Positions 28,354 to 38,017 of a stretch of 64,000 nucleotides of DNA are shown here, in pieces; position 1 is the first letter of the stretch, and every line of letters starts with the position of its first letter. The DNA is from Leucobacter luti (GTDB lineage: Bacteria > Actinomycetota > Actinomycetes > Actinomycetales > Microbacteriaceae). The DNA lies in assembly GCF_004217175.1 (NCBI RefSeq), contig NZ_SHKI01000004.1, positions 1 to 64,000 of the forward strand. The letters run 5' to 3'. The notes under the pieces are model-generated. The model was not told the origin of the DNA and did not search any database. It worked only from the letters and a program-made list of their open reading frames with translations. The translations under genes were made by a program, and so were the position numbers.

Positions 28354-29928
28354 TCAGGCGAGCGCCTCCCCACTCGCGGTGTTCACCGCGGCGAGCACCG
28401 CGCCCGAGAGCACAAACCTCTGGGCGGCGGCGATGTCCGGGGAGATGAATGCGTCCACGTCGGGCGCCGCGATCTCGGTGCGGAACAGCGCGTGCACGGC
28501 GGCGGTCGCGGGGCCGGGCTCGCCCGCCCCGGCTGCGATCCGGAAGTCCAGAGCGCGGGTCGAGGCGAGCAGCTCGATCCCGAGCACGCTCGCGAGCCCG
28601 TCGATTGAGCGCCGCAGCTTGCGGCCGGCGTGCCACCCCATTGACACGTGGTCTTCCTGCATCGCCGAGGACGGGATCGAGTCGACGCTCGCGGGCGCGG
28701 CGAGCCGCTTCAGCTCGGAGACAATGCCGGCGGCCGTGTACTGCGCGATCATGAGACCGGAGTCGAGGCCGGGGTCGGCGGCGAGGAACGGCGGCAGCCC
28801 GTGGTTGCGGGAGACATCGAGGAAGCGGTCGGTGCGCCGCTCCGACATGCTCGCGACATCAGCGACGGCGATCGCGAGGAAGTCGAGCACGTAGGCGACG
28901 GGTGCGCCGTGGAAGTTGCCGTTCGACTCGACGCGGCCGTCCGGGAGCACCACGGGGTTGTCGACCGCGGCCTGCAGCTCGGCCGCGGCAACGCGCGCGG
29001 CGTGCTCCGCGGTGTCGCGGGCGGCACCGTGCACCTGCGGGGCGCAGCGCAGCGAGTAGGCGTCTTGCACTCGGGTGAACTCGTTCTCGGCCGGGCGCTG
29101 CACGAGCCCCGAGCCGGCGAGCACGGTGCGCATGTTCGCCGCGGCGGTCGCCTGGCCGGGGTGGGGCCGGAGCGCCTGCAGCTCGGCGGCGAGCACCGAG
29201 TCGGTGCCCGTGAGGGCCTCGATGCTCGCGGCGGCAGCGACGTCTGCCGAGCGCAGCAGCGTGGTGAGGTCGTGGAGCGCGAGGCAGAGCATTCCGAGCA
29301 TGCCGTCGGTGCCGTTGATGAGCGCGAGCCCCTCCTTCTCGGCGAGAACGAGCGGCTCGATGCCGGCTGCGGCGAGCGCCTCCGCGGCGGGGATCGGGGC
29401 GTCGTGCGGATCGGTGGACACGCGCACCTGGCCTTCCCCGAGCAGGGTGAGGGCGCAGTGCGCGAGCGGGCTGAGGTCGCCCGAGCAGCCGAGCGATCCG
29501 TACTCGTGCACCACGGGAACGATCCCGGCGTTCAGGATCGCGGCGTAGGTCTCGGCGACCACGGGGCGCACCCCGGTGCGACCCGTCGCGAGCGTGTTGA
29601 GGCGCAGCAGCATGAGCGCGCGCACCACCTCGCGCTCCACCTCGGGTCCGGTCCCGGCGGCGTGCGAGCGAATGAGGCTGCGCTGCAGCTGCTGCCGCTT
29701 CTCGACCGGGATCTGCACGGTTGCGAGCGCGCCGAATCCGGTGGAGACGCCGTAGTGGGGACGCGTGTCGTTGGCGAGCTCGTCGATCACCGCCCGGCTG
29801 GTCGCGATGGCGGCGAGCGCCGCGGGGTCGAGGGCAACGGGGGCGTCATTGCGGGAAACCGCGACGACGTCGGCGACGGAGAGGGGGGCGGCGCCGAGAA
29901 CGATCGTGGCGGGGGTGCGAGTGTCCAT
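28354..29928 (-). CDS. hutH: Histidine ammonia-lyase
   Basis: First step of histidine degradation, deaminating L-histidine to trans-urocanate with the self-formed MIO group. 524 aa from ATG 29928. The MIO tripeptide is Cys148-Ser149-Gly150 in GSLGCSGDLSPLAH; Cys in place of the usual Ala occurs in other actinobacterial enzymes. Active-site Tyr in HYGVSTGFGAL, and QDAYSLRCAPQ and GNFHGAPVAY segments are intact. It diverges from hutG across the shared palindrome. Confidence 0.96.
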   Translation of the reverse strand: MDTRTPATIVLGAAPLSVADVVAVSRNDAPVALDPAALAAIATSRAVIDELANDTRPHYGVSTGFGALATVQIPVEKRQQLQRSLIRSHAAGTGPEVEREVVRALMLLRLNTLATGRTGVRPVVAETYAAILNAGIVPVVHEYGSLGCSGDLSPLAHCALTLLGEGQVRVSTDPHDAPIPAAEALAAAGIEPLVLAEKEGLALINGTDGMLGMLCLALHDLTTLLRSADVAAAASIEALTGTDSVLAAELQALRPHPGQATAAANMRTVLAGSGLVQRPAENEFTRVQDAYSLRCAPQVHGAARDTAEHAARVAAAELQAAVDNPVVLPDGRVESNGNFHGAPVAYVLDFLAIAVADVASMSERRTDRFLDVSRNHGLPPFLAADPGLDSGLMIAQYTAAGIVSELKRLAAPASVDSIPSSAMQEDHVSMGWHAGRKLRRSIDGLASVLGIELLASTRALDFRIAAGAGEPGPATAAVHALFRTEIAAPDVDAFISPDIAAAQRFVLSGAVLAAVNTASGEALA

Positions 29929-29980
29929 AGTTCGATCTCAGCGCATCGGCCGGGTTCGCGGGAGGCGCCGCGCCGCACTC

Positions 29981-29998
29981 TGTCTGGGGTCCCAGACA
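29981..29998. promoter_or_regulatory. Palindromic operator between hutH and hutG
   Basis: TGTCTGGGGTCCCAGACA matches the core of the hutU palindrome in 15 of 18 positions and keeps the dyad apart from the central pair. It lies 53 bp before hutH and 54 bp before hutG, almost exactly central, so one site could control both genes. Confidence 0.75.
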
Positions 29999-30051
29999 AG
30001 CCGCGCGCGTCCCGGGCACCACTGAGCGGCCCGCTTGCTAGCGTCACTGGT

Positions 30052-31005
30052 ATGAGCACCGTCGCACTCGCACACGATCCCGCCTGGCCGCGCACCGGAG
30101 GGTGGCCCGCGTGGGACCCAGCCGCCGGCACCCCGGTCGACCTCGCGATCCTCGGGATCCCCACCGCAGACACGTCCCTCTCCCCCACGAACGCCGAGCA
30201 GACGCCCGCGGCGATCCGGGCGGCGCTGCGCCGCTACTCCGGGCACCTGGTCGCGCCGGGCGCACCCGGCGCGCGCGGGGGCGAGGCCGAGTGGGTGATC
30301 GACGAGGCACTCCGGATCATCGACGCCGGCGACGTGGTCGGCCCGGACACCGAGGAGGGCGAGCGGGCGGCGACCGCGCGCGTCGCCGAGCTCTCAGCGC
30401 GGAGCTCGCTCGTCGTCGCGCTGGGGGGCGACAACGCGCTCACCGTTCCGGCGGCACTCGGGGTCGCGGGCGATCAGCTCTCGCGCGCCGGGCTTATCAC
30501 CGTGGACGCGCACCACGACCTGCGCGACGGGCGCAGCAACGGCTCCCCCGTGCGGCGGCTCGTCGAGGCCGGGCTCGATCCGCGCCGGATCGTGCAGATC
30601 GGGATCGCAGATTTCGCGAACTCGCGCGCGTACCGCGAGCGGGCGCGCGAGCTGGGCATCACGGTGATCCACCGCGACGAGCTCCACGACCGCCCGCTCG
30701 CGGACGTGGCGGCGGAGGCTCTCGCCGTCGCGGGGGCCGGCGGCGGCCCCGTGCACGTCGACCTGGACGTGGACGTGTGCGACCGCAGTGTCGCGCCCGG
30801 CTGCCCAGCCTCGATTCCGGGCGGGCTACAGGCGCACGAACTGCGCCGCCTCACCCGGCTGCTCGTCGCCGACCCGCAGGTGCGCGGCGTCGACATCGCC
30901 GAGGTCGACGCGAGCGCTGACGCGCCGGACGGCCGCACGGTGCGGCTCGCGGCGCTGCTCGTGCTTGAGTGCGCCGCGGCGCTCGCGCAGCGGTCGGGGC
31001 GCTAG
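30052..31005 (+). CDS. hutG: Formimidoylglutamase (arginase/ureohydrolase family)
   Basis: Last step of this hut route: Mn2+-dependent hydrolysis of N-formimidoyl-L-glutamate to glutamate and formamide. 317 aa from ATG 30052. Metal motifs are GGDN (125-128), DAHHD (152-156) and DLDVDVCD (237-244). There is no ribosome binding site before the ATG, but TAGCGT ends 7 nt upstream, so the mRNA may be leaderless. An agmatinase-like activity is possible in this superfamily, but context argues for HutG. The stop lies in a 48-bp tandem duplication. Confidence 0.92.
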   Translation: MSTVALAHDPAWPRTGGWPAWDPAAGTPVDLAILGIPTADTSLSPTNAEQTPAAIRAALRRYSGHLVAPGAPGARGGEAEWVIDEALRIIDAGDVVGPDTEEGERAATARVAELSARSSLVVALGGDNALTVPAALGVAGDQLSRAGLITVDAHHDLRDGRSNGSPVRRLVEAGLDPRRIVQIGIADFANSRAYRERARELGITVIHRDELHDRPLADVAAEALAVAGAGGGPVHVDLDVDVCDRSVAPGCPASIPGGLQAHELRRLTRLLVADPQVRGVDIAEVDASADAPDGRTVRLAALLVLECAAALAQRSGR

Positions 31006-31064
31006 GCACCCCGACCGGCGGCCGCGGCCCTCGCGCAGCGGTCGGGGCGCTAGGCACCCCGACC
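30982..31064. repeat. 48-bp tandem duplication across the hutG stop codon
   Basis: A 35-bp sequence is identical at 30982-31016 and 31030-31064. Each copy carries GGTCGGGG-CGCTAGGCA-CCCCGACC, an 8-bp hairpin; the first contains the hutG stop TAG. The result is two terminator-like hairpins in series. Confidence 0.85.
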
Positions 31065-31106
31065 GTCGGCCGGGACGCTCGCCATCCCGATCCGGCGTCG
31101 GCGCGG

Positions 31107-32489
31107 CTAAGCCCCGGCCCCCCGGGGCTGCCCCTCGGCCCGGGCGGCGGCGACGGCCGCGGCCGGAAGCACCCGCGCGATCCGTTCGAGCGCTGCGTCG
31201 TCGTGCGCGGCGGTCACGAACCACGCCTCAAACGCGCTCGGCGGCAGGTTGACTCCGCCGGCGAGCATCGCGTGGAAGAACGCACGGTGCTTCACCACGT
31301 CCTGCCGCTGCATATCCGCGTAGGTGCGCGGGGCTCGCTCGTAGTCCCCAAACGCCACGCTGAAGAGGGTTCCGGCGCGGGCGATCCGGTGTGCCACACC
31401 GGCGGAGGTGAGGGCCTCCGACACCGAGAGAGCGAGCGTGTCGGCCGCGGTCGCGAGCCGCGCGTACGCGGCCGCGTCGGCGAGCCGCAGGGTGGTCAGC
31501 CCCGCGGCGACCGCGACGGGGTTCCCGGACAGGGTGCCGGCCTGGTAGACGGGCCCGAGCGGCGCGAGCAGGTCCATGAGCTCGGCCCGCCCGCCGAGCG
31601 CGGCGAGCGGCAGGCCGCCGCCCACGACCTTGCCGAACGTGAACAGGTCGGGGGCAACACCCTCTGGGAAGTCTTCCCCCGTGGCACCCGCCGCCTGGAG
31701 CCCCCAGTACCCGGACGGGCCCGACCGGAACCCGGTGAGCACCTCGTCGATGATCACGAGCGCACCGTGTCGGTGCGCGAGCTCGATCATGCCGCGCGTG
31801 AAGCCCGGCTCGGGCGGCAGCACGCCCATGTTCGCGGCGGCCGCCTCCGCGATCACCCCGGCGATCCGGTCCCCGTGCTCCGCGAACGCGGCCTCAAGCG
31901 CCGGCAGGTCGTTGTAGGGCAGCACGAGCGTCTGCCCCGCGGTCTCGGCGGTGACCCCCGCAGAACCGGGCAGCGCGAGCGTGGCGAGCCCGGACCCCGC
32001 CTCGGCGAGCAGCCCGTCCGAGTGGCCGTGGTAGTGGCCCGCGAACTTGATGATGAGCGGTCGCCCGGTGGCGCCGCGCGCGAGCCGGATCGCCGTCATG
32101 GTCGCCTCCGTGCCCGTCGAGACGAGCCGTAAGCGCTCGATCAGGGGCACCCGCCGGATGATCTCCTCCGCAAGCTCTGCCTCCTCCGGCACCGAGGCCC
32201 CGAAGCCGAGACCGCGCGCCGCGGCGGCCTGCACCGCGGCGATCACCTCCGGCTGCGCGTGGCCCAGCAGGGCCGGACCCCACGAGGCGACCAGATCGAC
32301 GTACTCGGTGCCGTCGGCGTCCGTAACGTACGGCCCGCGCCCCGAGACGAGGAATCGCGGCGTACCGCCGACCGATCCGTACGCGCGCACCGGCGAGTTC
32401 ACGCCGCCGGGGATCACACGGGAGGCGCGCGCCGCGAGTGCTGCGCTGCGCGCGGTATCGGGCTGGCCCGTCCCCTGCGCCGGGCTCAT
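31107..32489 (-). CDS. hemL: Glutamate-1-semialdehyde 2,1-aminomutase
   Basis: PLP enzyme making 5-aminolevulinate from glutamate-1-semialdehyde, the second C5-pathway step after HemA. ATG 32489 overlaps the hemB stop (ATGA) and gives 460 aa. [24 protein letters not shown] at the N-terminus and the PLP lysine in [12 protein letters not shown] are clear, as is DEVLTGFR. It is the last gene of the hem operon. Confidence 0.96.
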   Translation of the reverse strand: MSPAQGTGQPDTARSAALAARASRVIPGGVNSPVRAYGSVGGTPRFLVSGRGPYVTDADGTEYVDLVASWGPALLGHAQPEVIAAVQAAAARGLGFGASVPEEAELAEEIIRRVPLIERLRLVSTGTEATMTAIRLARGATGRPLIIKFAGHYHGHSDGLLAEAGSGLATLALPGSAGVTAETAGQTLVLPYNDLPALEAAFAEHGDRIAGVIAEAAAANMGVLPPEPGFTRGMIELAHRHGALVIIDEVLTGFRSGPSGYWGLQAAGATGEDFPEGVAPDLFTFGKVVGGGLPLAALGGRAELMDLLAPLGPVYQAGTLSGNPVAVAAGLTTLRLADAAAYARLATAADTLALSVSEALTSAGVAHRIARAGTLFSVAFGDYERAPRTYADMQRQDVVKHRAFFHAMLAGGVNLPPSAFEAWFVTAAHDDAALERIARVLPAAAVAAARAEGQPRGAGA

Positions 32490-33463
32490 CGCAGCCACCC
32501 CGCGAGTTCGATCGCGAAGTAGCTGAGGATCGCGTCTGCCCCCGCGCGCTTGATGCTCGTGGTCGCTTCAAGGATCGCGCCGCGGCGGTCGATCCAGCCG
32601 TTCGCCGCGGCCGCCTCGATCATCGCCGCCTCACCCGATACTTGGTATGCCCACACGGGCACGGGGCTGCGCTGCGCCACGTCGGAGAGCACGTCGAGGA
32701 AGCTCATTGCCGGCTTCACCATGACCGCGTCGGCGCCCTCGGCGATGTCGAGCTCGGCCTCGCGGCGGCCCTCGCGGCGGTTCGCCGGATCCTGCTGATA
32801 GCCGCGGCGGTTGCCGGTGAGCTGCGAGTCGACGGCCTCGCGGAACGGGCCGTAGAAGGCCGAGGCGTACTTCGCCGAGTACGCGAGCACCGCGGTGTCG
32901 CGGTGTCCGGCGGCGTCGAGCGCCCCCCGCACCGCGGCAACCTGCCCGTCCATCATGCCGGAGAGCCCGAGCAGAGCGGATCCCGCCTCCGCCTGCGCGA
33001 TCGCGATCGAGCGGTAGCGCTCAAGCGTCGCGTCGTTGTCCACCTCACCCGCGGCGTCGAGGACGCCGCAGTGCCCGTGGTCGGTGAACTCGTCGAGGCA
33101 GAGGTCGGTCTGCACGACGAGCGCGTCGCCGGCCTCGCTCACCACGGCGCGTGTGGCGGCGTTGAGGATCCCGTCCGGGTCGTCGGCCGCCGAGCCGCGC
33201 GCGTCGCGCACCGCCGGAACGCCGAACAGCATGATGCCGCCGATCCCGGCCGCCGCCGCGTCGGCCGCCGCACGGCGCACCGAGTCGAGCGTGTGCTGCT
33301 GCACGCCTGGCATCGCGGCGATCGGCCGCGGCTCCGAGATGCCCTCGCGCACGAACACCGGCAGGATCAGTTCGGCCGGGTGCAGGCGGGTCTCGGTGGT
33401 GAGCCGGCGCAGTGCCGCGGTGCGGCGCAGCCGCCGGGGCCGGATCGTTGGGTACTGGGTCAT
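32486..33463 (-). CDS. hemB: Delta-aminolevulinic acid dehydratase (porphobilinogen synthase)
   Basis: Condenses two 5-aminolevulinates to porphobilinogen. 325 aa. Schiff-base lysines are in [15 protein letters not shown] and [10 protein letters not shown]. The metal loop reads [15 protein letters not shown], with fewer cysteines than the Zn-type DVCLCPYTSHGHCG, which suggests the Mg-dependent form. Overlaps hemD upstream and hemL downstream by ATGA, so all are translationally coupled. Confidence 0.96.
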   Translation of the reverse strand: MTQYPTIRPRRLRRTAALRRLTTETRLHPAELILPVFVREGISEPRPIAAMPGVQQHTLDSVRRAAADAAAAGIGGIMLFGVPAVRDARGSAADDPDGILNAATRAVVSEAGDALVVQTDLCLDEFTDHGHCGVLDAAGEVDNDATLERYRSIAIAQAEAGSALLGLSGMMDGQVAAVRGALDAAGHRDTAVLAYSAKYASAFYGPFREAVDSQLTGNRRGYQQDPANRREGRREAELDIAEGADAVMVKPAMSFLDVLSDVAQRSPVPVWAYQVSGEAAMIEAAAANGWIDRRGAILEATTSIKRAGADAILSYFAIELAGWLR

Positions 33464-34323
33464 GCGTGGTCTCCTGTGGTGCGAGGTGGGGTGGTCTGTG
33501 GGTGCGCGGTGAGGTGTGCGGCGAGCGCGTCGAGCATGCCGGGGATGGTGTGGTGGGAGGCGACGACGTCGGCCGGCCGGCCGAGTTCGACGAGGACCGC
33601 GGCGCTCGGCGGCCCGATCGCCACGGTAAGGGCACCGGCGGGGCCGGCGTCGAACCTGGCGGCCAGCTCGCGCGCCACCGAGCCGCTCGTGACGAGCACT
33701 GCCGCAACGCCGTGCGCGGCGACCTCGCGCTCGCCGGCCGGATCGCGGGGCGCGGGGACCGTGCGGTAGGCGGTGACGCGGTCGACGCGGTGCCCGGCGT
33801 CGCGCAGCGCGCGTTCGACGTCGTCCCCGGCCGCGGCGGCGACCGCGAGCAGCACGCGCGCCGACGGGGTCGCCGTCGCGAGCCGCTCGACGAGCTCTGC
33901 GCCGAGCGCCGCGCCCGTGAACTCGCTGGTCGGCGTCAGGGCCGCGGTGAGACCGTGTGCGGCGAGGGCCGCGGCGGTCGCGGGCCCCACCGCGGCGATC
34001 CCGCGCCCGACGCCGGCGCGGGCTCCGGCCCCGGCGATCGCGCTGGCGCCCGCGGCGCTCGTCACCACGAGCCAGTCGTAGTGGCCCGCCGCCCAGCGCG
34101 CCACAGCGGCGTCGAGTGCGGCGGGGTCGCGCGGCGGGACCGCGGTGATGAGCGGCAGGCGCACGGGCACCGCGCCGCGCGCCGCAATCGCGGCCTCCGC
34201 TCGCACCGCCCCCTCGCCGTCGCGCGGGACGAGAATCCTAAGCCCGGCGAGGGCATCGGCGGCGGGAGCAGGCGTGCAGCGAGCGGGCACGGCGTGCGCC
34301 GCGCCCGCGGGAGCGTCGGTCAC
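33460..34323 (-). CDS. hemD: Uroporphyrinogen-III synthase
   Basis: Closes and inverts ring D of hydroxymethylbilane. 287 aa from GTG 34323, which overlaps the hemC stop (GTGA). Sequence conservation is low in this family; the supporting features are the two-lobed pattern [18 protein letters not shown]..., [13 protein letters not shown], the hinge region, and TAYRTVP, plus its place between hemC and hemB. Ala-rich. Function rests largely on context. Confidence 0.88.
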   Translation of the reverse strand: MTDAPAGAAHAVPARCTPAPAADALAGLRILVPRDGEGAVRAEAAIAARGAVPVRLPLITAVPPRDPAALDAAVARWAAGHYDWLVVTSAAGASAIAGAGARAGVGRGIAAVGPATAAALAAHGLTAALTPTSEFTGAALGAELVERLATATPSARVLLAVAAAAGDDVERALRDAGHRVDRVTAYRTVPAPRDPAGEREVAAHGVAAVLVTSGSVARELAARFDAGPAGALTVAIGPPSAAVLVELGRPADVVASHHTIPGMLDALAAHLTAHPQTTPPRTTGDHA

Positions 34324-35321
34324 CGGTCCCCGCCGAGCGGAGCGAGCTCCGCCGCGCCCTGCGCGAGCAGCTCGCGCGCGGCGGCCCGGCCGAGCGTGAT
34401 CGGGAGCTCTGGGTCAGCCGGGTCCCAGTCCTCGGCAAGGGTCACGTCGAGCTGCTCGCCCCCGTCGAGGCGGTACACGGTCGCGTGCAGGCTGAGCGCG
34501 CCGTCTCGCAGCTCGGCGGCCGCGCCAACGGGCGCGGCGCACCCCGCTTCGAGGGCGGCGAGCAGCGAGCGCTCGGCCAGCGCACAGGCGTGCGCCTCCG
34601 GGTCGTCGAGCGCCTCGAACGCCGCGAGATACGGCTGGGCGCGGAGATCTGCGGCGCGGCACTCGATCCCGAGCGCGCCCTGGCCCGGCGCGGTGGGAAC
34701 CCCGCTGAGGTCGAAGCGCTCGGTGATGGCGGCGCTCAGCCCGGAGCGGTCAAGCCCGGCTGCGGCGAGCACCACGGCGTCGAGGTCCGTGCCGACCCGC
34801 CCCAACCGGGTGTCGACGTTGCCCCGCAGGTCGTGCACGGCGAGGTCGGGGCGAGCGGCGAGCAGCTGGGCCGCGCGCCGCGGCGACCCGGTGCCAATAT
34901 TTGCCCCGGCCGGGAGCGCGGCGAGGCTCAGCCCGTCGCGTGCGCACAGCGCGTCTCTGGCGTCGGCGCGCACCGGGATCGCACCGATCGCGATCCCCTC
35001 GCACGGCCCCGTGGGCAGGTCTTTGAGCGAGTGCACCGCGAGGTCGCACGCCCCGGCGAGCAGTGCCTCACGCAGCGCGCTCACGAACACCCCGGTGCCG
35101 CCGAGCTGCGCGAGCGACTCGCGCGACACGTCACCGTGCGTGGTGATCGTCACGAGCGCCACGTCGCGTCCGGTCGCCGCGGCGATCGCTTCTGCAACCG
35201 TGGTCGACTGCGCGAGGGCGAGGCGGCTCCCCCGGGTGCCGATCCGGATCAGGCCGGCGCGCGCCGGCTGCGGTCCCGCCGCGCGAAACACGCGTCCGAT
35301 GGGGGTCTCTGGGGGCAGCAT
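34320..35321 (-). CDS. hemC: Hydroxymethylbilane synthase (porphobilinogen deaminase)
   Basis: Polymerises four porphobilinogens using a covalently bound dipyrromethane primer. 333 aa from ATG 35321, sharing one base with the hemY stop (TGATG). Motifs: IGTRGSRLALAQ (27-38), HSLKDLPT (97-104), TGSPRRAAQL, and the cofactor cysteine Cys261 in LEAGCAAPVGA. Confidence 0.96.
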   Translation of the reverse strand: MLPPETPIGRVFRAAGPQPARAGLIRIGTRGSRLALAQSTTVAEAIAAATGRDVALVTITTHGDVSRESLAQLGGTGVFVSALREALLAGACDLAVHSLKDLPTGPCEGIAIGAIPVRADARDALCARDGLSLAALPAGANIGTGSPRRAAQLLAARPDLAVHDLRGNVDTRLGRVGTDLDAVVLAAAGLDRSGLSAAITERFDLSGVPTAPGQGALGIECRAADLRAQPYLAAFEALDDPEAHACALAERSLLAALEAGCAAPVGAAAELRDGALSLHATVYRLDGGEQLDVTLAEDWDPADPELPITLGRAAARELLAQGAAELAPLGGDR

Positions 35322-36787
35322 CAGCGTTCGGGCCTTTCAGGAGTTGAAGCAGCGAAGGGGGCGGGAGCAGCAGTGAAGGGGGCGGGAGCAGCAGTGAGTG
35401 TCGCGGCGAGGCTGTGCGCGAGCTCGCGCGCCGCGGGGATCACCGCGGCGAAGCCCACCCCGGACACCCAGTCACCGGCGAGGTGCACGCCGGCGGGCGG
35501 GCGCGGGGCCGCGCGGCTGCCGCGCGCCGGCATCTCCCAGGGCTGCCGTGCGAAGCCGCGCACGGCGTCGCCCGGCAGTTCGACGCCGAGCACACGCCCC
35601 GCGTCCCGAAGGGCGAGGCTGAGCGCCGCGGCGTCGTCGAGCCCGGCCGTGGCGGGTGCGGCACCGTCGCGGCCGTACGACAGCCGCACCACCTCAACGC
35701 CGGGTCGGGCGCGCTGCGGCCACTTGCGAGTGACGTGCGTGAGCGCCTTCGCCGTGATCGCTGCGGGGTGGCCGCCACCGCCGGCGTCATCCGCGGGCGC
35801 CACGAGCGCGCCCGTGCCGCGCGGCGCGGCGGCGAGCGGCCGCACAGCGGGGTGGGTCGCGTCGAGCACGAGCGCGATCACCTCGACGCGGCTCGCCACG
35901 GCCTCGGCGGTGGGCTGGCCGAGGATGTCCCTGGCGGCGGCCTCTGGCACCGCGAGCACGACGGCGTCGGCAGTGAGGTACTCGCCCTCGCCCGGCCCAA
36001 CGACCGCGATCCGGGCGCCGCCACTGCCCTCGCGCGGCGCGAGCGCGGCCACGGGGGCCAGCGTGCGGAGCACGACACCGCTCGCCACGCACGCCTCGAC
36101 CAGCGCGGTCACGAGGTCCGTCATGCCGCCGCGCAGTCCGGCAACCGCGCCGCCCGCAGCCGCCGCGCTCTCGCGCAGCCGCCGCGCGGCGCGCGTGATC
36201 GAGCCGGTCTGCGCGTACGCTCCCGTGAGCGCGGGGACGGCGTCGAGCGGGATCCGCTCGGGCGGCGCCGCCGAGACGCCGAGCGCGACCGGGCGCACCA
36301 GGCGCTCAAGCACGCGGGACCCCGAGCGGGCGCGCACGAGCTCGGCGAGGGTGTGGCTCCCCCGACCGACCCGGCGCGGGAGCACCGGCTCACACGCGGC
36401 CCGCAGGGCGCCGCGGACGCCGAGCACCCGCCGCGCCGCGCGGCCGAGCGGGGCGGCGGGGATCCCCATCGCCCCCGCGGGCGGGAGCGGCGCGGCGCTG
36501 CCGTCGGCCCCGGCGACAAGCCACGAGCCGAGCGGCGCCGGGGTCACGATCCGGTCCGCCCGGCCGAGCTCCGCGATCAGCGCGGCGACCACGCCACCGC
36601 GCGTTGCAAACGCCTCGGCCCCCAGGTCGAGGGTGAGGCCGGCAACCTCGGCCGCCCGGATCCTGCCACCGAACCGCGGCGCGGCCTCCAGGAGCGTGAC
36701 TCGCACCCCGGCGCGCGCCAGCTCGCGCGCCGCCACGAGGCCGGAGACCCCGCCACCGACGACCGCGACGTGCGGCTCAGCTGCCAT
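35321..36787 (-). CDS. hemY: HemY-type coproporphyrinogen/protoporphyrinogen oxidase
   Basis: FAD-dependent oxidase, 488 aa. FAD-binding GGGVSGLVAARELARAG (10-26) and the following GGRI are clear, and the C-terminal HLAGDWVSG motif completes the FAD site. Work on Gram-positive bacteria assigns HemY to coproporphyrinogen III oxidation (CgoX) rather than protoporphyrinogen; by that knowledge the product here is coproporphyrin III. The last residues are a seven-residue repeat TAAPAPF, coded by a 21-bp tandem duplication and not family-conserved. Starts 11 bp inside the hemE 3' end. Confidence 0.92.
   Translation of the reverse strand: MAAEPHVAVVGGGVSGLVAARELARAGVRVTLLEAAPRFGGRIRAAEVAGLTLDLGAEAFATRGGVVAALIAELGRADRIVTPAPLGSWLVAGADGSAAPLPPAGAMGIPAAPLGRAARRVLGVRGALRAACEPVLPRRVGRGSHTLAELVRARSGSRVLERLVRPVALGVSAAPPERIPLDAVPALTGAYAQTGSITRAARRLRESAAAAGGAVAGLRGGMTDLVTALVEACVASGVVLRTLAPVAALAPREGSGGARIAVVGPGEGEYLTADAVVLAVPEAAARDILGQPTAEAVASRVEVIALVLDATHPAVRPLAAAPRGTGALVAPADDAGGGGHPAAITAKALTHVTRKWPQRARPGVEVVRLSYGRDGAAPATAGLDDAAALSLALRDAGRVLGVELPGDAVRGFARQPWEMPARGSRAAPRPPAGVHLAGDWVSGVGFAAVIPAARELAHSLAATLTAAPAPFTAAPAPFAASTPERPER
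35354..35395. repeat. 21-bp tandem duplication in the 3' end of hemY
   Basis: Two identical 21-bp units (35354-35374 and 35375-35395, GAAGGGGGCGGGAGCAGCAG plus T) code a duplicated TAAPAPF near the protein C-terminus. Confidence 0.85.
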
Positions 36788-37907
36788 GCGCGAGCTCCAC
36801 GATCCGGGTCAGCACCGCAGGATCAGCCTCGGGCGGCACGCCGTGGCCCAGGTTGAGCACGTGCCCGGGCGCCCGCGAGCCGCGGCGCAGCACCTCGGCG
36901 AGCGCCTCGCGCAGCACCGGCTCCGGCGCGCCGAGGTACGCGGGGTCGAGGTTTCCCTGCAGCGGCACGCGGTCGCCCAGGCGGCGCGACGCCTCGTCGA
37001 GCGGGGTGCGCCAGTCGACGCCGAGCGCGGAGGTGCCGAGCTCGGCAGTCGCCTCGAGCAGGTGCCCCGAGCCGACCGCGAAGTGGATGGTGGGCACCGC
37101 CGGCCCGCCGGCGGCCCCGCCGAACGCCCGCACTCCGGCGAGCGTGGCGCTCGACGCGGGGGCGACGTGGGCGCGGTAGTCGGCGACGCTCAGCGATCCG
37201 GCCCACGAGTCGAACAGCTGCACCGCACTCGCTCCGGCCTCGACCTGCGCCTCAAGGAACGCGCCGCTGAGCTCCGCGACCCAGCCGAGCAGCTCGCGCC
37301 AGGTGTCCGGGTCGGCGTGCATGAGCGTGCGCGCCCGGAGATGGTCGCGCGACGGGCCGCCCTCGACGAGGTATGCGGCGAGAGTGAATGGCGCACCCGC
37401 GAAGCCGATGAGCGGCGTCTCGCCGAGCTCGGCGACCGTGAGCGCCACGGCCTCGCGCACCGGATCGAGCGCCGCTCGGAGCCGCTCGGGAGTGTACTCA
37501 GCGCGGCAGCGGGCCACGTCGGCCGCGGTGCGCACGGGATTGGCGAACACGGGGCCGCGGCCGGCGACGAGATCGACGTCGGCCCCGGCGAGCAGCAGCG
37601 GCACCACGATGTCGCTGAAGAAGACCGCGGCATCGACGCCGTGCCGGCGCACCGGCTGCAGCGTAATCTCGCTCGCGAGCGCCGGGTCAAGGCACGCGTC
37701 GAGCATGCGGGTCTCCGCGCGGATTGCCCGGTACTCGGGCAGCGAGCGGCCGGCCTGGCGCATGAACCACACCGGCGTGGTCTCCGGCCGGTCGCCGCGC
37801 AGCGCGCGGATCAGTGGCGCGGCGGCGGTGCGTCCGTCGACGAGCGGGTGGGCTGGAGCCAGGCTGCGGCTGAGCGGCGCTGCCTCGGGTGCGGTGATCT
37901 CATTCAT
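36777..37907 (-). CDS. hemE: Uroporphyrinogen decarboxylase
   Basis: Decarboxylates the four acetate side chains of uroporphyrinogen III to give coproporphyrinogen III. ATG 37907 gives 376 aa. Landmarks: PVWFMRQAGRSLPEYR, FFSDIVVPLLLAGADVDL, GFAGAPFTLAAYLVEG, and the C-terminal LNLGHGVPPEADP. First gene of the hem operon; shares a promoter region with divergent hemA that contains an inverted repeat. Confidence 0.96.
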   Translation of the reverse strand: MNEITAPEAAPLSRSLAPAHPLVDGRTAAAPLIRALRGDRPETTPVWFMRQAGRSLPEYRAIRAETRMLDACLDPALASEITLQPVRRHGVDAAVFFSDIVVPLLLAGADVDLVAGRGPVFANPVRTAADVARCRAEYTPERLRAALDPVREAVALTVAELGETPLIGFAGAPFTLAAYLVEGGPSRDHLRARTLMHADPDTWRELLGWVAELSGAFLEAQVEAGASAVQLFDSWAGSLSVADYRAHVAPASSATLAGVRAFGGAAGGPAVPTIHFAVGSGHLLEATAELGTSALGVDWRTPLDEASRRLGDRVPLQGNLDPAYLGAPEPVLREALAEVLRRGSRAPGHVLNLGHGVPPEADPAVLTRIVELAHGS

Positions 37908-37925
37908 CAGACGTGATCGTACCCC

Positions 37926-37954
37926 ACACATCTGATGTGAAAGATCAGATGTGT
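37926..37954. promoter_or_regulatory. Inverted repeat in the hemE-hemA divergent promoter region
   Basis: ACACATCTGAT (37926-37936) and ATCAGATGTGT (37944-37954) form a perfect 11-bp dyad with a 7-bp spacer, 18 bp before hemE and 63 bp before hemA. A partial third half-site CATCAGACGTGAT lies at 37905-37917 across the hemE start. It is A+T-rich for this genome. A shared regulator of haem synthesis is likely; which one cannot be read from the sequence. Confidence 0.65.
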
Positions 37955-38017
37955 CAGCTACGATGCTGGTGGCCCACCGCGGACCCGCCACTCTCGATCA
38001 GGAATCCCGCCGAATCT

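Noticed and set aside
34485..37916. Long plus-strand open frame across the hem operon
   Set aside because: Antisense to hemC, hemY and hemE, which have full motifs; composition is Arg/Ala/Ser/Pro-rich and carries no recognisable domain.
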